A stretch of DNA of 8,076 nt, taken from the NCBI GenBank assembly GCA_947245315.1, contig CAMXNV010000097.1, positions 1-8,076 on the forward strand, read 5' to 3'. The notes beneath the pieces are model-generated. The model worked only from the letters and a program-made list of their open reading frames with translations, did no database searches and had not been told where the DNA came from. Source of the stretch: an uncultured Oscillibacter sp. (GTDB lineage: Bacteria > Bacillota > Clostridia > Oscillospirales > Oscillospiraceae). Shown in pieces: positions 1-5,055 of the stretch; within the stretch, counting starts at the first letter, position 1; each line of letters opens with the position of its first letter. The position numbers and the translations under genes are program-made.

Positions 1-2
1 GG

Positions 3-51
3 ACATGCCCCAAGGGGGCCTGTGCATACCACCGGCACGGCCGGTGGTTAT
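3..51. repeat. Two tandem hairpins upstream of the GntR operon
   Basis: Two adjacent inverted repeats. The first (3-23) pairs ACA with TGT and GCCCC with GGGGC around a 3-nt loop, with one mismatch. The second has perfect 8-bp arms, ACCACCGG (28-35) and CCGGTGGT (41-48), around a 5-nt loop; an extra AT/AT pairing across a bulge extends it to 26-51. No T-run follows directly (the nearest is 71-76), so this is not a clean intrinsic terminator. It could be the end of a dispersed REP-like or insertion-derived repeat, or a processing or terminator hairpin of a gene beyond the left edge. The pairing is seen directly; the role is unknown. Confidence 0.5.
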
Positions 52-87
52 GATTCGCCCCGTCATAAAATTTTTTCAAGTACCCCC

Positions 88-115
88 TTGACAAATCCAA
101 AAAATGTGCTATTGT
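88..115 (+). promoter_or_regulatory. Sigma-A promoter of the GntR-ABC operon
   Basis: A consensus -35 TTGACA lies at 88-93. After a 16-bp spacer comes -10 TATTGT at 110-115, preceded by TG-N (107-109), which makes it an extended -10. An A/T-rich tract (66-78) lies just upstream and could act as an UP element. Transcription would start near 122, giving a leader of about 37 nt before the first gene. The site is well placed as the only promoter for the five genes up to the terminator at 3159-3196. Confidence 0.8.
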
Positions 116-140
116 ATTAATTGCATAAGACAAAAATACA
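113..140. promoter_or_regulatory. Candidate autoregulatory operator for the GntR repressor
   Basis: An inverted repeat TGTATT (113-118), N16, AATACA (135-140) overlaps the 3' half of the -10 box and the start of transcription, just before the ribosome binding site. GntR proteins of the YtrA subfamily normally bind symmetric sites in the promoter of their own operon, with half-sites separated by roughly this distance. A dimer bound here would block RNA polymerase. The repeat is visible; its use by the adjacent regulator is inference, and the A/T-rich arms could be chance. Confidence 0.4.
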
Positions 141-158
141 CCCAAGGAGGTGCGCGAC

Positions 159-545
159 ATGCAATGGCAGTTTTCCAACGACGCGCCGATCTACACCCAG
201 CTGATTCAGCAGGTGAAGGTGGGCATTGTCACCGGCGCCTTTCCCCCGGGGGAGCGATTGCCCTCCGTGCGGGACCTGGCCACGGAGGCGGGGGTGAACC
301 CCAACACCATGCAGCGGGCGCTGGCGGAGCTGGAGCGGGACGGGCTGGTCTACAGCCAGCGGACCGCCGGAAGATTTGTGACGGAGGACAATACCATGAT
401 TAACACGGCGAAGCGCAGCCTGGCCGAGCGCCACGTGAAGACCTTTCTGGAGGCCATGCTCCGGCTGGGCTTCCAGCGGGAGGAGATCATCGAGCTGATA
501 GAGCGGGAGCTGGGAGAGGAGGGCGGAAACCATGCCGGTGCTTGA
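159..545 (+). CDS. GntR family transcriptional regulator, YtrA subfamily
   Basis: A cytoplasmic DNA-binding repressor of 128 residues. The GntR winged helix-turn-helix spans about residues 8-75: the entry motif PIYTQL (10-15), then the GERLPSVRDLA and NPNTMQRAL helices (31-41, 48-55) and the wing GRFVTED. Only a short helical tail of about 50 residues follows, which is typical of YtrA-type proteins and far shorter than the effector domains of FadR or HutC types. The ATG at 159 is chosen because AAGGAGG (144-150) sits 8 nt upstream; the in-frame GTG at 150 overlaps that site and is an unlikely start. The gene overlaps the ATPase gene by 14 bp. YtrA regulators usually control the ABC transporter encoded beside them, often in response to cell-envelope antibiotics. 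That role is inferred from context. Confidence 0.9.
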   Translation: MQWQFSNDAPIYTQLIQQVKVGIVTGAFPPGERLPSVRDLATEAGVNPNTMQRALAELERDGLVYSQRTAGRFVTEDNTMINTAKRSLAERHVKTFLEAMLRLGFQREEIIELIERELGEEGGNHAGA

Positions 546-1227
546 GTGCAAGGGGCTGACGAAGCGCTTTGGCCGCGTCCCGGCCCTGGAGGACGTGAGC
601 CTCGCCATTGAGCCGGGCCGCATCGTGGGCCTCCTGGGCCCCAACGGCAGCGGCAAGACCACCCTCATCAAATTGGCCAACGGCCTGCTGACCCCCGACG
701 GGGGGTACATGGCCGTCTGCGGCGCGCCCCCGGGACGGGAGAGCCACGGCCTGGTGAGCTACCTCCCGGAGCGCACGGCCATCCCCACCTGGATGTCCGC
801 CAAGCAGCTCCTGGACTTCTATGGGGACTTCTACCAGGACTTCCGCCGGGAGGCGGCGGAGGAGATGCTGGAGCGGCTGAACATCCGCCCCGCCCAGACC
901 ATCAAGCAGATGTCCAAGGGCACCCGGGAGAAGGTCCAGCTCATCATGGTCATGAGCCGGGAGGCCAAGCTGTACCTGCTGGATGAGCCCATCGGGGGCG
1001 TGGACCCCGCCACCCGGGACTACATCCTCTCCACCATCATCGGGAACTACAACCCCGAGGCGTCGGTGGTCCTCTCCACCCACCTGATCTCCGATGTGGA
1101 GAAGGTGCTGGACGAGGTCATCTTTATCAACCAGGGCCGCGTGGTCCTCCAGTCCACCGTGGACGATATTCGGGAGGAGCAGGGCAAGAGCGTGGATGAG
1201 CTGTTCCGGGAGGTGTTCAAATGCTGA
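532..1227 (+). CDS. ABC transporter ATP-binding protein (YtrB/BcrA-like)
   Basis: The 231-residue nucleotide-binding subunit of an ABC exporter, at the inner face of the membrane. Visible motifs are Walker A GPNGSGKT (36-43), a signature MSKGT (127-131), Walker B LYLLDEP (147-153), D-loop GGVDP (155-159) and the switch histidine in LSTH (184). The signature departs from LSGGQ and the Q-loop glutamine is replaced within YLPE (77-80). Both changes are common in ATPases paired with YtrA-type regulators. GGAGG-rich sequence (515-523) precedes the ATG. The start lies inside the regulator gene and the end overlaps the permease by 7 bp, so the three products are probably made together. The substrate cannot be read from the sequence; efflux or bacitracin/lantibiotic-type defence is the family precedent. 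Confidence 0.93.
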   Translation: MPVLECKGLTKRFGRVPALEDVSLAIEPGRIVGLLGPNGSGKTTLIKLANGLLTPDGGYMAVCGAPPGRESHGLVSYLPERTAIPTWMSAKQLLDFYGDFYQDFRREAAEEMLERLNIRPAQTIKQMSKGTREKVQLIMVMSREAKLYLLDEPIGGVDPATRDYILSTIIGNYNPEASVVLSTHLISDVEKVLDEVIFINQGRVVLQSTVDDIREEQGKSVDELFREVFKC

Positions 1228-2036
1228 GAAAATTAGTGAAGCACGAGTTCCGGGCCACGGCCCGGGTGATGCTGCCCATGTACCTGATCCTGCTGGTCAC
1301 CGCCGTGGGCTCCAACCTGGCGGGCCGGGGGATGATGAACGGTCACTCGGACATCTTAAATACTCTGGCAGTCATCATCGTCATGGCCTTTGGCTTCGCC
1401 ATTGCGGGCGTCCTGCTGATGTCCTTTGTGCTGATGATCCAGCGGTTCTACAAGAACCTTTTGCAGGATGAGGGCTATCTCATGTTCACCCTCCCCGTCT
1501 CCATCCACCAGCACATCTGGTCTAAGCTCATCGTCTCCGCCGTGTGGTTCGTGGCCACCGTGCTGGCGATTATCGCCGCCAGCCTGATTGTGGCCTACGA
1601 CGTGGGCTTCCTGCGGGGGTTCTTCGACTTCCTGAGCTGGTTCTTCGAGGGGCTCCAGAAGCTGAAAATCAGCGAGACCCTCAACGGCACCGCGTACCTT
1701 GTGGAATTCGCCGTTTTGATGTTTTTGTCCCTGGCGGCCTTTTCCCTCCAGTTTTACGCCGCCCTGGCGGCGGGGCACAGCCGGGCCAACCACAAGATGC
1801 TCTGGTCCGTGGTCTGGTTCTTCGGCTTCCAGTTCGGCCTGCAATTCCTGGGGTCCATGCTGTTCATCACCCTGGACCGGCTGCACATTCCCTTCCCCTT
1901 CGACCTGGAGATTCACTCCGCGGAGGCGGCGATTCACGTGGGGCTGCTGATGGCCAGTGGGTTCGTGATTGTCTACGGCGCGATTTTTTACGCCGTCACC
2001 ACTTTCTTCTTGAAAAAGCACCTTAACCTGGAGTAA
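1221..2036 (+). CDS. ABC transporter permease, six-helix membrane subunit
   Basis: A 271-residue integral membrane protein and the likely partner of the ATPase just upstream, whose gene it overlaps by 7 bp. About six hydrophobic segments can be seen, near residues 16-34, 48-73, 102-127, 159-184, 194-217 and 238-264. The segment DEGYLMFTLPVS (83-94), after the second helix, resembles a cytoplasmic loop conserved in clostridial permeases of this type. It probably couples to the ATPase; this is recognition from memory. GGGAGGT (1207-1213) lies 7 nt before the ATG. With only six helices, the working exporter is probably a dimer of this subunit with two ATPases. No extracellular substrate-binding protein is encoded next to it, which fits export better than uptake. 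Confidence 0.85.
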   Translation: MLRKLVKHEFRATARVMLPMYLILLVTAVGSNLAGRGMMNGHSDILNTLAVIIVMAFGFAIAGVLLMSFVLMIQRFYKNLLQDEGYLMFTLPVSIHQHIWSKLIVSAVWFVATVLAIIAASLIVAYDVGFLRGFFDFLSWFFEGLQKLKISETLNGTAYLVEFAVLMFLSLAAFSLQFYAALAAGHSRANHKMLWSVVWFFGFQFGLQFLGSMLFITLDRLHIPFPFDLEIHSAEAAIHVGLLMASGFVIVYGAIFYAVTTFFLKKHLNLE

Positions 2037-2043
2037 ACTAGGG

Positions 2044-2067
2044 TCCATAATGAATGTACATTATGGA
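2044..2067 (+). promoter_or_regulatory. Perfect palindrome covering the RBS of the COG2426 gene
   Basis: Perfect 9-bp arms TCCATAATG (2044-2052) and CATTATGGA (2059-2067) flank a 6-nt loop in the 39-bp gap between permease and next gene. The right arm contains the first bases of the ribosome binding site GGAGG (2065-2069). As RNA, the hairpin would mask that site; as DNA, it is a dimeric-regulator-like operator. A weak promoter could overlap it: TTAACC (2023-2028), 17 bp, CATAAT (2046-2051). No T-run follows, so it is not a terminator. Structure is seen directly; regulation is inference. Confidence 0.55.
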
Positions 2068-2075
2068 GGAATCCC

Positions 2076-2561
2076 ATGCTGTTTTCAGAGAGCTTTTTGC
2101 AAACGCAGACGGGCGAGCTGCTGATGACCTTCCTGGTGGCCATGGTCCCGGTGATCGAGCTCCGGGGGGCCATCCCGGCGGGCATCGCCGCAGGCCTCTC
2201 CCCCGCCCTGGCCTGCGCCGCCGCCGTCGCCGGGAACCTGGTTCCCGCGCCCTTCATCATCCTGCTGGGCCGCCGGGTAATGGACTGGCTCCGGGGCGCG
2301 CCCTTCTTCGGGCCCAAGGTGGCCTGGCTGGAGCGCCGGGCCCACCTCAAGGGCCGGGTGGTGCGGAAGTACCGGATCCTGGGCCTGGTGATCCTGGTGG
2401 GCATCCCCCTGCCGGGAACCGGGGCCTGGACCGGGGCGCTGGTGGCCTCGGTGCTGGACATCCGGATGCGCCACGCCCTGCCCGCCATCTTCCTGGGGCT
2501 GGTCATCGCGGCGGCCATTACTACGGCCATTACCTTAGGCCTGTTTAACCTGCTGATTTGA
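2076..2561 (+). CDS. Small multidrug export-like membrane protein (COG2426/PF06695)
   Basis: A 161-residue, strongly hydrophobic membrane protein. The family hallmark PVIELRGAIPAG (25-36) and the second motif GIPLPGTGAWTGA (109-121) are both present, placed symmetrically in the two halves of the protein. Hydrophobic segments lie around 14-30, 36-66, 101-126 and 135-160. A basic, soluble stretch (residues 66-100) separates the halves. The family carries the name 'small multi-drug export protein', but I know of little biochemistry behind that name, so transport is a label rather than a finding. GGAGG (2065-2069) precedes the ATG. The gene follows the permease by 39 bp and lies in the same transcription unit. 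The palindrome at 2044-2067 may adjust its translation separately from the ABC genes. Confidence 0.85.
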   Translation: MLFSESFLQTQTGELLMTFLVAMVPVIELRGAIPAGIAAGLSPALACAAAVAGNLVPAPFIILLGRRVMDWLRGAPFFGPKVAWLERRAHLKGRVVRKYRILGLVILVGIPLPGTGAWTGALVASVLDIRMRHALPAIFLGLVIAAAITTAITLGLFNLLI

Positions 2562-2577
2562 TGATAAGGAGTACACA

Positions 2578-3150
2578 ATGAAACGATTGACCATACTTTG
2601 CGCCCTGGCGCTGTCGCTGTCCCTGCTGGCAGGGTGCAGCGTGACCTCCCCCGAAGACGAGGAGTTTCAAAGGGACTGGGCGGACTCCATGGACAAGGCC
2701 GCCGAGGACTTTGAGGCCGCCTGGGATGGCATCTGGGATGACCGGGACGAGGACGGCGTGGAAAAGGATCACTACTGGAAGGTCCTGGACGCCGAGGGCC
2801 AGGAGCTGGGGACCGTCACGGACCCGGAACAGGTCGAGGTCATAGACGACCTCCTCAGCACCGACAGCCATCAGGAGACCCGCATGGCCGAGGACCCCGG
2901 CGACCCGGCGTGCAGCTACGTCTACTGCCAGCAGGAGACCCTGAAGGCCGGGCAAAAGCCCGAGGACCGGGAGTATGAGGACCTGGGGCGCTTCACCATC
3001 TCGGAGTCGGAGGACGTGATGACCATGGTGATTCTGGAGGATCTGCCCACCCTGCTGAACGTGGACCTGGGGGACCTGCTGACCTTCACCGTCACCATTC
3101 CCGCGGAGACGGCGGAGGCCCTCCGGGACCCGGGACAGTTTTTGGACTGA
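2578..3150 (+). CDS. Acidic lipoprotein of unknown function
   Basis: A 190-residue protein with a typical lipoprotein signal: KR at positions 2-3, a hydrophobic core (4-17), and lipobox LAGC with the lipidated cysteine at 20. It should be anchored on the outer face of the membrane. The mature part is very acidic, especially 24-62 (many Asp, Glu and Trp), and ends with a region of alternating beta-type strands (about 135-178). Two further cysteines lie at 112 and 117. I do not recognise a named family. TAAGGAG (2565-2571) lies 6 nt before the ATG, and the upstream gene stops 16 nt earlier. It is the last gene before the terminator, so it probably shares expression with the ABC exporter. A surface partner or envelope-stress role is only a guess from position. 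Confidence 0.85.
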   Translation: MKRLTILCALALSLSLLAGCSVTSPEDEEFQRDWADSMDKAAEDFEAAWDGIWDDRDEDGVEKDHYWKVLDAEGQELGTVTDPEQVEVIDDLLSTDSHQETRMAEDPGDPACSYVYCQQETLKAGQKPEDREYEDLGRFTISESEDVMTMVILEDLPTLLNVDLGDLLTFTVTIPAETAEALRDPGQFLD

Positions 3151-3158
3151 CCGCGAAT

Positions 3159-3196
3159 CAGGGACGCGCCCAAGGGGCGCGTCCCTGTTATTTCTT
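3159..3196 (+). terminator. Intrinsic terminator of the GntR-ABC-lipoprotein operon
   Basis: A perfect 13-bp GC-rich stem, CAGGGACGCGCCC (3159-3171) with GGGCGCGTCCCTG (3175-3187), a 3-nt loop, then the T-rich tail TTATTTCTT (3188-3196). It begins 8 nt after the lipoprotein stop codon and lies before the rpsF promoter, separating the two units. Confidence 0.93.
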
Positions 3197-3217
3197 AATA
3201 AAAGTGTAAACCAACAC

Positions 3218-3245
3218 TTGACATTTCCCAAAATTCCTATATAAT
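3218..3245 (+). promoter_or_regulatory. Sigma-A promoter of the rpsF-ssb-rpsR operon
   Basis: A perfect -35 TTGACA (3218-3223), 16-bp spacer and perfect -10 TATAAT (3240-3245). Transcription would start near 3252, leaving a leader of about 70 nt before rpsF. The near-consensus sequence fits a strongly expressed ribosomal protein operon. Confidence 0.92.
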
Positions 3246-3275
3246 GATAAAGTCTGCGACAGCAGGCATATCCTT

Positions 3276-3297
3276 GCTCTCATCGGAGTATGAGGGC
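3276..3297 (+). promoter_or_regulatory. Hairpin in the rpsF leader
   Basis: GCTCTCAT (3276-3283) pairs with ATGAGGGC (3290-3297) through 8 bp including one G-U, around the loop CGGAGT. A smaller hairpin CTGC/GCAG (3254-3265) precedes it. rpsF leaders in many bacteria carry an S6:S18 autoregulatory structure with a key CCG. No CCG occurs between 3246 and 3322, so I do not assign that element here. A role in translation control is possible but unproven. Confidence 0.35.
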
Positions 3298-3322
3298 CAT
3301 TTGTCCAAAAGGAGGTGCAAAC

Positions 3323-3619
3323 ATGGCAAAGGTTACTGCCAATTATGAGGTCGTGTATATCATCGACCCTGCACAGGGGGAGGAGAACATCGCCGCCCTG
3401 GTGGCGAAATTCAAGACCCTGGCTGAGCAGAACGGCTCCGCCGTCGAGGTGGAGGAGTGGGGCGCCCGCCGTCTCGCCTATCCCATCAACTACAAGAACG
3501 ACGGCTACTATGTGCTGATGAGCTTCACCAGCGAACCGTCCTTCCCCAAGGAGCTGGACCGTGTCCTCGGTATTACCGACGGCATCATGCGTTCCCTGAT
3601 CGTCTGCAAGGGCGAGTAA
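3323..3619 (+). CDS. rpsF: 30S ribosomal protein S6
   Basis: A 98-residue protein of the small-subunit platform that pairs with S18. Family sequence is clear: the first strand YEVVYIIDP (8-16), the central GARRLAYPI (47-55) and GYYVLMSF (61-68), then the last helix and strand (75-95). The length matches bacterial S6. The start is the ATG at 3323 because AAAAGGAGGT (3307-3316) lies just upstream; an in-frame ATG at 3290 would add 11 residues encoded across this ribosome binding site and inside the leader hairpin, which is unlikely. It is the first gene of the operon, 12 bp before ssb. S6 and S18 bind 16S rRNA as a heterodimer, which explains why both are encoded in one unit. Confidence 0.97.
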   Translation: MAKVTANYEVVYIIDPAQGEENIAALVAKFKTLAEQNGSAVEVEEWGARRLAYPINYKNDGYYVLMSFTSEPSFPKELDRVLGITDGIMRSLIVCKGE

Positions 3620-3631
3620 GGAGGGCTCCGG

Positions 3632-4108
3632 ATGCTGAACAAGATCGTCATCATGGGCCGCTTGACCCGTGACCCCGAGCTGCGCCGCACCCAGAGCGGA
3701 ACCGCCGTCACGTCCTTCTCCATCGCCTGTGACCGGGACTTCAAGTCCCAGAGCGGCGAGAAGGAGACCGATTTCATCGACGTGGTGGCCTGGCGCGGAA
3801 CCGCGGAATTCGTCAGCAAGTACTTCTCCAAGGGCCGCATGGCTGTGGTGGAGGGCCGGCTGCAAATCCGCGACTGGACGGACCGGGACGGCGGCAAGCG
3901 CAGAAGCGCCGAGGTCGTGGCCGACAACGTCTATTTCGGGGACTCCAAGCGGGACAGCGGCGGCGAGTACGGCGGCTCCTCTTACGGAGCGCCTTCCGCC
4001 GGTGGGGCCGCATACGGCGCCCCCGCTGAGAGAGCTCCCGCCTCTGGCTTTGGAGGAGGGTCTGATTTCGCCGAGATCGGCGAAGAGGACGGCGAGCTGC
4101 CGTTTTAA
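3632..4108 (+). CDS. ssb: Single-stranded DNA-binding protein
   Basis: A 158-residue SSB that coats single-stranded DNA in replication, repair and recombination. The OB-fold covers residues 1-105, with the usual opening LNKIVIMGRLTRDPELR, the conserved Trp-54 in DVVAWRG, and the VEGRLQIRDW strand (73-82). A flexible Gly/Ser/Ala/Tyr linker (106-145), including the twice-seen YGAP, leads to the acidic tip EEDGELPF (151-158), which docks partner proteins. The family works as a tetramer. TAAGGAGGG (3617-3625) overlaps the rpsF stop codon and lies 6 nt before the ATG, so translation of the two is likely coupled. Location between rpsF and rpsR is the standard Firmicutes order and marks this as the housekeeping copy. 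Confidence 0.97.
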   Translation: MLNKIVIMGRLTRDPELRRTQSGTAVTSFSIACDRDFKSQSGEKETDFIDVVAWRGTAEFVSKYFSKGRMAVVEGRLQIRDWTDRDGGKRRSAEVVADNVYFGDSKRDSGGEYGGSSYGAPSAGGAAYGAPAERAPASGFGGGSDFAEIGEEDGELPF

Positions 4109-4382
4109 GAACCTGTCCGCCGGTAAGACGCGCACAGGCTCCATCGCCGGGTTAAGAATCCGGTAGGCCGGTTCCCCCGGCTGGGCTGAAGCCCGGCAGG
4201 AAAAAACGGGGGAGCCCATGGAGGCCGTGGGCGGATTGCTTACAGATTTGTTCTAAGTCCGCCGGGTCCGGGACGAGGTTCCGGACGCCGGTTCTGCGTC
4301 CTCCGGCCTTACGGAGGCGGACCTCTGTCCGCGGGCGCCTCAAGGGCCGCCCGGCGCCATTCTTAAAAGGAGGATACCATTC
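4109..4382 (+). other. Structured 274-bp gap between ssb and rpsR (candidate RNA element)
   Basis: No convincing gene. The region is dense in pairing segments. The clearest is a 10-bp outer stem GGTTCCCCCG (4170-4179) with CGGGGGAGCC (4207-4216), one wobble pair. It encloses a 7-bp hairpin GCTGGGC/GCCCGGC (4180-4197) with a UGAA loop and a 9-nt purine bulge (4198-4206). Further stems are GGCGGA/TCCGCC (4230-4235 with 4258-4263), GTCCGG/CCGGAC (4266-4271 with 4281-4286), CCTCCG/CGGAGG (4300-4305 with 4312-4317) and GCGGAC/GTCCGC (4317-4322 with 4327-4332). The gap is long for this operon, where ssb and rpsR normally lie close. It could be an rpsR control leader, an ncRNA, or an inserted repeat. 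Confidence 0.45.
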
Positions 4383-4634
4383 ATGGCTTTTGATCGTGAA
4401 GCGAGACCCGCTCGTCCGATGCGGGGCAAGCGCCGCAAGGTTTGCCAGTTCTGCGCCGAGAAGTGCGAGCACATCGATTATAAGGACGCGGCCAAGCTGC
4501 GCCGTTTCATCTCCGAGCGGGCGAAGATTCTGCCCCGCCGGACCACCGGCACCTGCGCCATGCATCAGCGCCAGCTGACCGAGGCGATTAAGCGCGCCCG
4601 GCAGATCGCTCTGCTGCCCTACGTCACGGATTGA
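4383..4634 (+). CDS. rpsR: 30S ribosomal protein S18, zinc-binding type
   Basis: An 83-residue small-subunit protein and the binding partner of S6. The S18 core is plain: IDYKDAAKLRRFISERAKILPRR (31-53), then QRQLTEAIKRARQIALLPY (62-80). Cysteines at 21 and 24 (CQFC), 28 and 58, with His-61 (TCAMH), form the putative zinc site of the C+ form of S18; E. coli S18 keeps only the first of these cysteines. AAAAGGAGG (4364-4372) lies 10 nt before the ATG. The gene closes the operon and is followed by a terminator. The unusual point is the long structured gap upstream, which may let rpsR be controlled apart from rpsF and ssb. Confidence 0.97.
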   Translation: MAFDREARPARPMRGKRRKVCQFCAEKCEHIDYKDAAKLRRFISERAKILPRRTTGTCAMHQRQLTEAIKRARQIALLPYVTD

Positions 4635-4645
4635 CGGAACCAAAC

Positions 4646-4682
4646 CCCGGCCTGTTTCCAATGGGGACAGGCCGGGATTTTT
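4646..4682 (+). terminator. Intrinsic terminator of the rpsF-ssb-rpsR operon
   Basis: A 14-bp stem, CCCGGCCTGTTTCC (4646-4659) with GGGGACAGGCCGGG (4663-4676), with two T-G pairs and a 3-nt loop, followed by ATTTTT (4677-4682). It starts 11 nt after the rpsR stop codon. Confidence 0.93.
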
Positions 4683-4794
4683 GAAACGCGCCCCTCGCCT
4701 GTGGGGGTGTTTAGGACTGGTATGGATGACGGGGCGCTTGGGCCTTGGTTCAAGTGTGCCGGGCAAAATTTTTACAGTTCCGGCAGAAAAGGAC

Positions 4795-4823
4795 TTGATT
4801 TTTCTTCCCGGTTCGATTATAAT
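4795..4823 (+). promoter_or_regulatory. Promoter of tRNA-Gly(CCC)
   Basis: A -35 TTGATT (4795-4800, 4 of 6 to consensus), a 17-bp spacer and a perfect -10 TATAAT (4818-4823). Transcription would start near 4830, about 32 nt before the mature tRNA 5' end. The 112 bp between the rpsR terminator and this promoter hold only weak inverted repeats (for example GCGCCCC at 4688-4694 with GGGGCGC at 4731-4737) and no gene that I can support. Confidence 0.85.
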
Positions 4824-4861
4824 AATGATATTGCGCCGGGCACGGCAGTACAACTGAATTC

Positions 4862-4935
4862 GCAGGGTTAGTACATCGGTAGTACAACGGCTTCCCAAGC
4901 CGTGGAGGCGGGTTCGATTCCCGTACCCTGCTCCA
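4862..4935 (+). tRNA. trnG: tRNA-Gly, anticodon CCC, CCA encoded
   Basis: The full cloverleaf can be drawn by eye. Acceptor stem GCAGGGT (4862-4868) pairs with ACCCTGC (4925-4931). D-arm GTAC/GTAC (4871-4874, 4882-4885) has a 7-nt loop containing GG. Anticodon stem ACGGC/GCCGT (4887-4891, 4899-4903) carries the loop TTCCCAA with anticodon CCC at 4894-4896. A 4-nt variable loop follows, then T-arm GCGGG/CCCGT (4908-4912, 4920-4924) with loop TTCGATT. The discriminator T (4932), usual in bacterial tRNA-Gly, precedes the encoded CCA (4933-4935). It reads GGG codons, plausible in this high-GC genome. The gene stands alone with its own promoter and terminator. Its 3' end is part of a large inverted repeat. 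Confidence 0.97.
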
Positions 4936-4982
4936 AAAAGAAGAGCACCGCTTTGCGGTGCTCTTCCTTTTGGAGCAGGGTA
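4924..4982. repeat. 28-bp near-perfect inverted repeat including the tRNA 3' end
   Basis: Bases 4924-4951 and 4955-4982 are reverse complements over 28 positions with one mismatch (A4939 against C4967) and a 3-nt centre TTT. The left arm starts in the last base of the T-stem and contains the 3' acceptor strand, discriminator and CCA of the tRNA. The right arm ends with the inverted copy TGGAGCAGGGTA (4971-4982). The inner 12 bp serve as the terminator. The outer part could compete with tRNA folding in the primary transcript, or be a remnant of a duplicated, inverted tRNA end. Confidence 0.85.
4940..4971 (+). terminator. Intrinsic terminator of tRNA-Gly
   Basis: A perfect 12-bp stem, GAAGAGCACCGC (4940-4951) with GCGGTGCTCTTC (4955-4966), a TTT loop and the tail CTTTT (4967-4971). 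It begins 5 nt after the encoded CCA, so the transcript would end close to the mature tRNA. Confidence 0.88.
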
Positions 4983-5055
4983 GCCGGTTTGCTGCGCAAA
5001 CCGGCCGCTACGGCGGGTTATTGAACATGCAGGAAAAACCCGCAAAGGTTTTTCC
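4983..5055. repeat. Hairpin pair downstream of tRNA-Gly
   Basis: A perfect 10-bp hairpin GCCGGTTTGC (4983-4992) with GCAAACCGGC (4996-5005) and 3-nt loop is followed by a perfect 9-bp hairpin GGAAAAACC (5032-5040) with GGTTTTTCC (5047-5055) and 6-nt loop. GCGGGTT (5013-5019) can pair instead with AACCCGC (5037-5043). The block directly follows the inverted repeat at the tRNA 3' end. It may belong to the same repeat unit or act as a backup terminator on either strand. The rest of the gap (5056-5161) shows no gene or clear site. Confidence 0.5.

Noticed and set aside
150..158. GTG at 150 as start of the GntR gene
   Set aside because: Its first base is part of the AAGGAGG ribosome binding site (144-150) that serves the ATG at 159.
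3290..3322. ATG at 3290 as start of rpsF
   Set aside because: It would put the AAAAGGAGGT site inside the gene and add 11 residues not seen in S6.
3188..4219. A 343-codon minus-strand open frame over rpsF and ssb
   Set aside because: Antisense shadow of two certain genes in high-GC DNA, with no family features of its own.
4111..4263. Possible RNase P RNA, from phrases like GGTAAGACGCGCAC
   Set aside because: The total gap is too short and the conserved P4 sequences (the GAGGAAAGTCC type and the ACAGAA type) are absent.
4109..4382. T-box, SRP RNA or tmRNA in the rpsR leader
   Set aside because: No AGGGTGGAACCGCG-type T-box sequence, no SRP GGAAGGAGCA-type loop and no tRNA-like TTCGA arm with CCA.
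4683..4794. A small gene between the rpsR terminator and the tRNA promoter
   Set aside because: No frame has both a ribosome binding site and a plausible protein; only weak inverted repeats were found.
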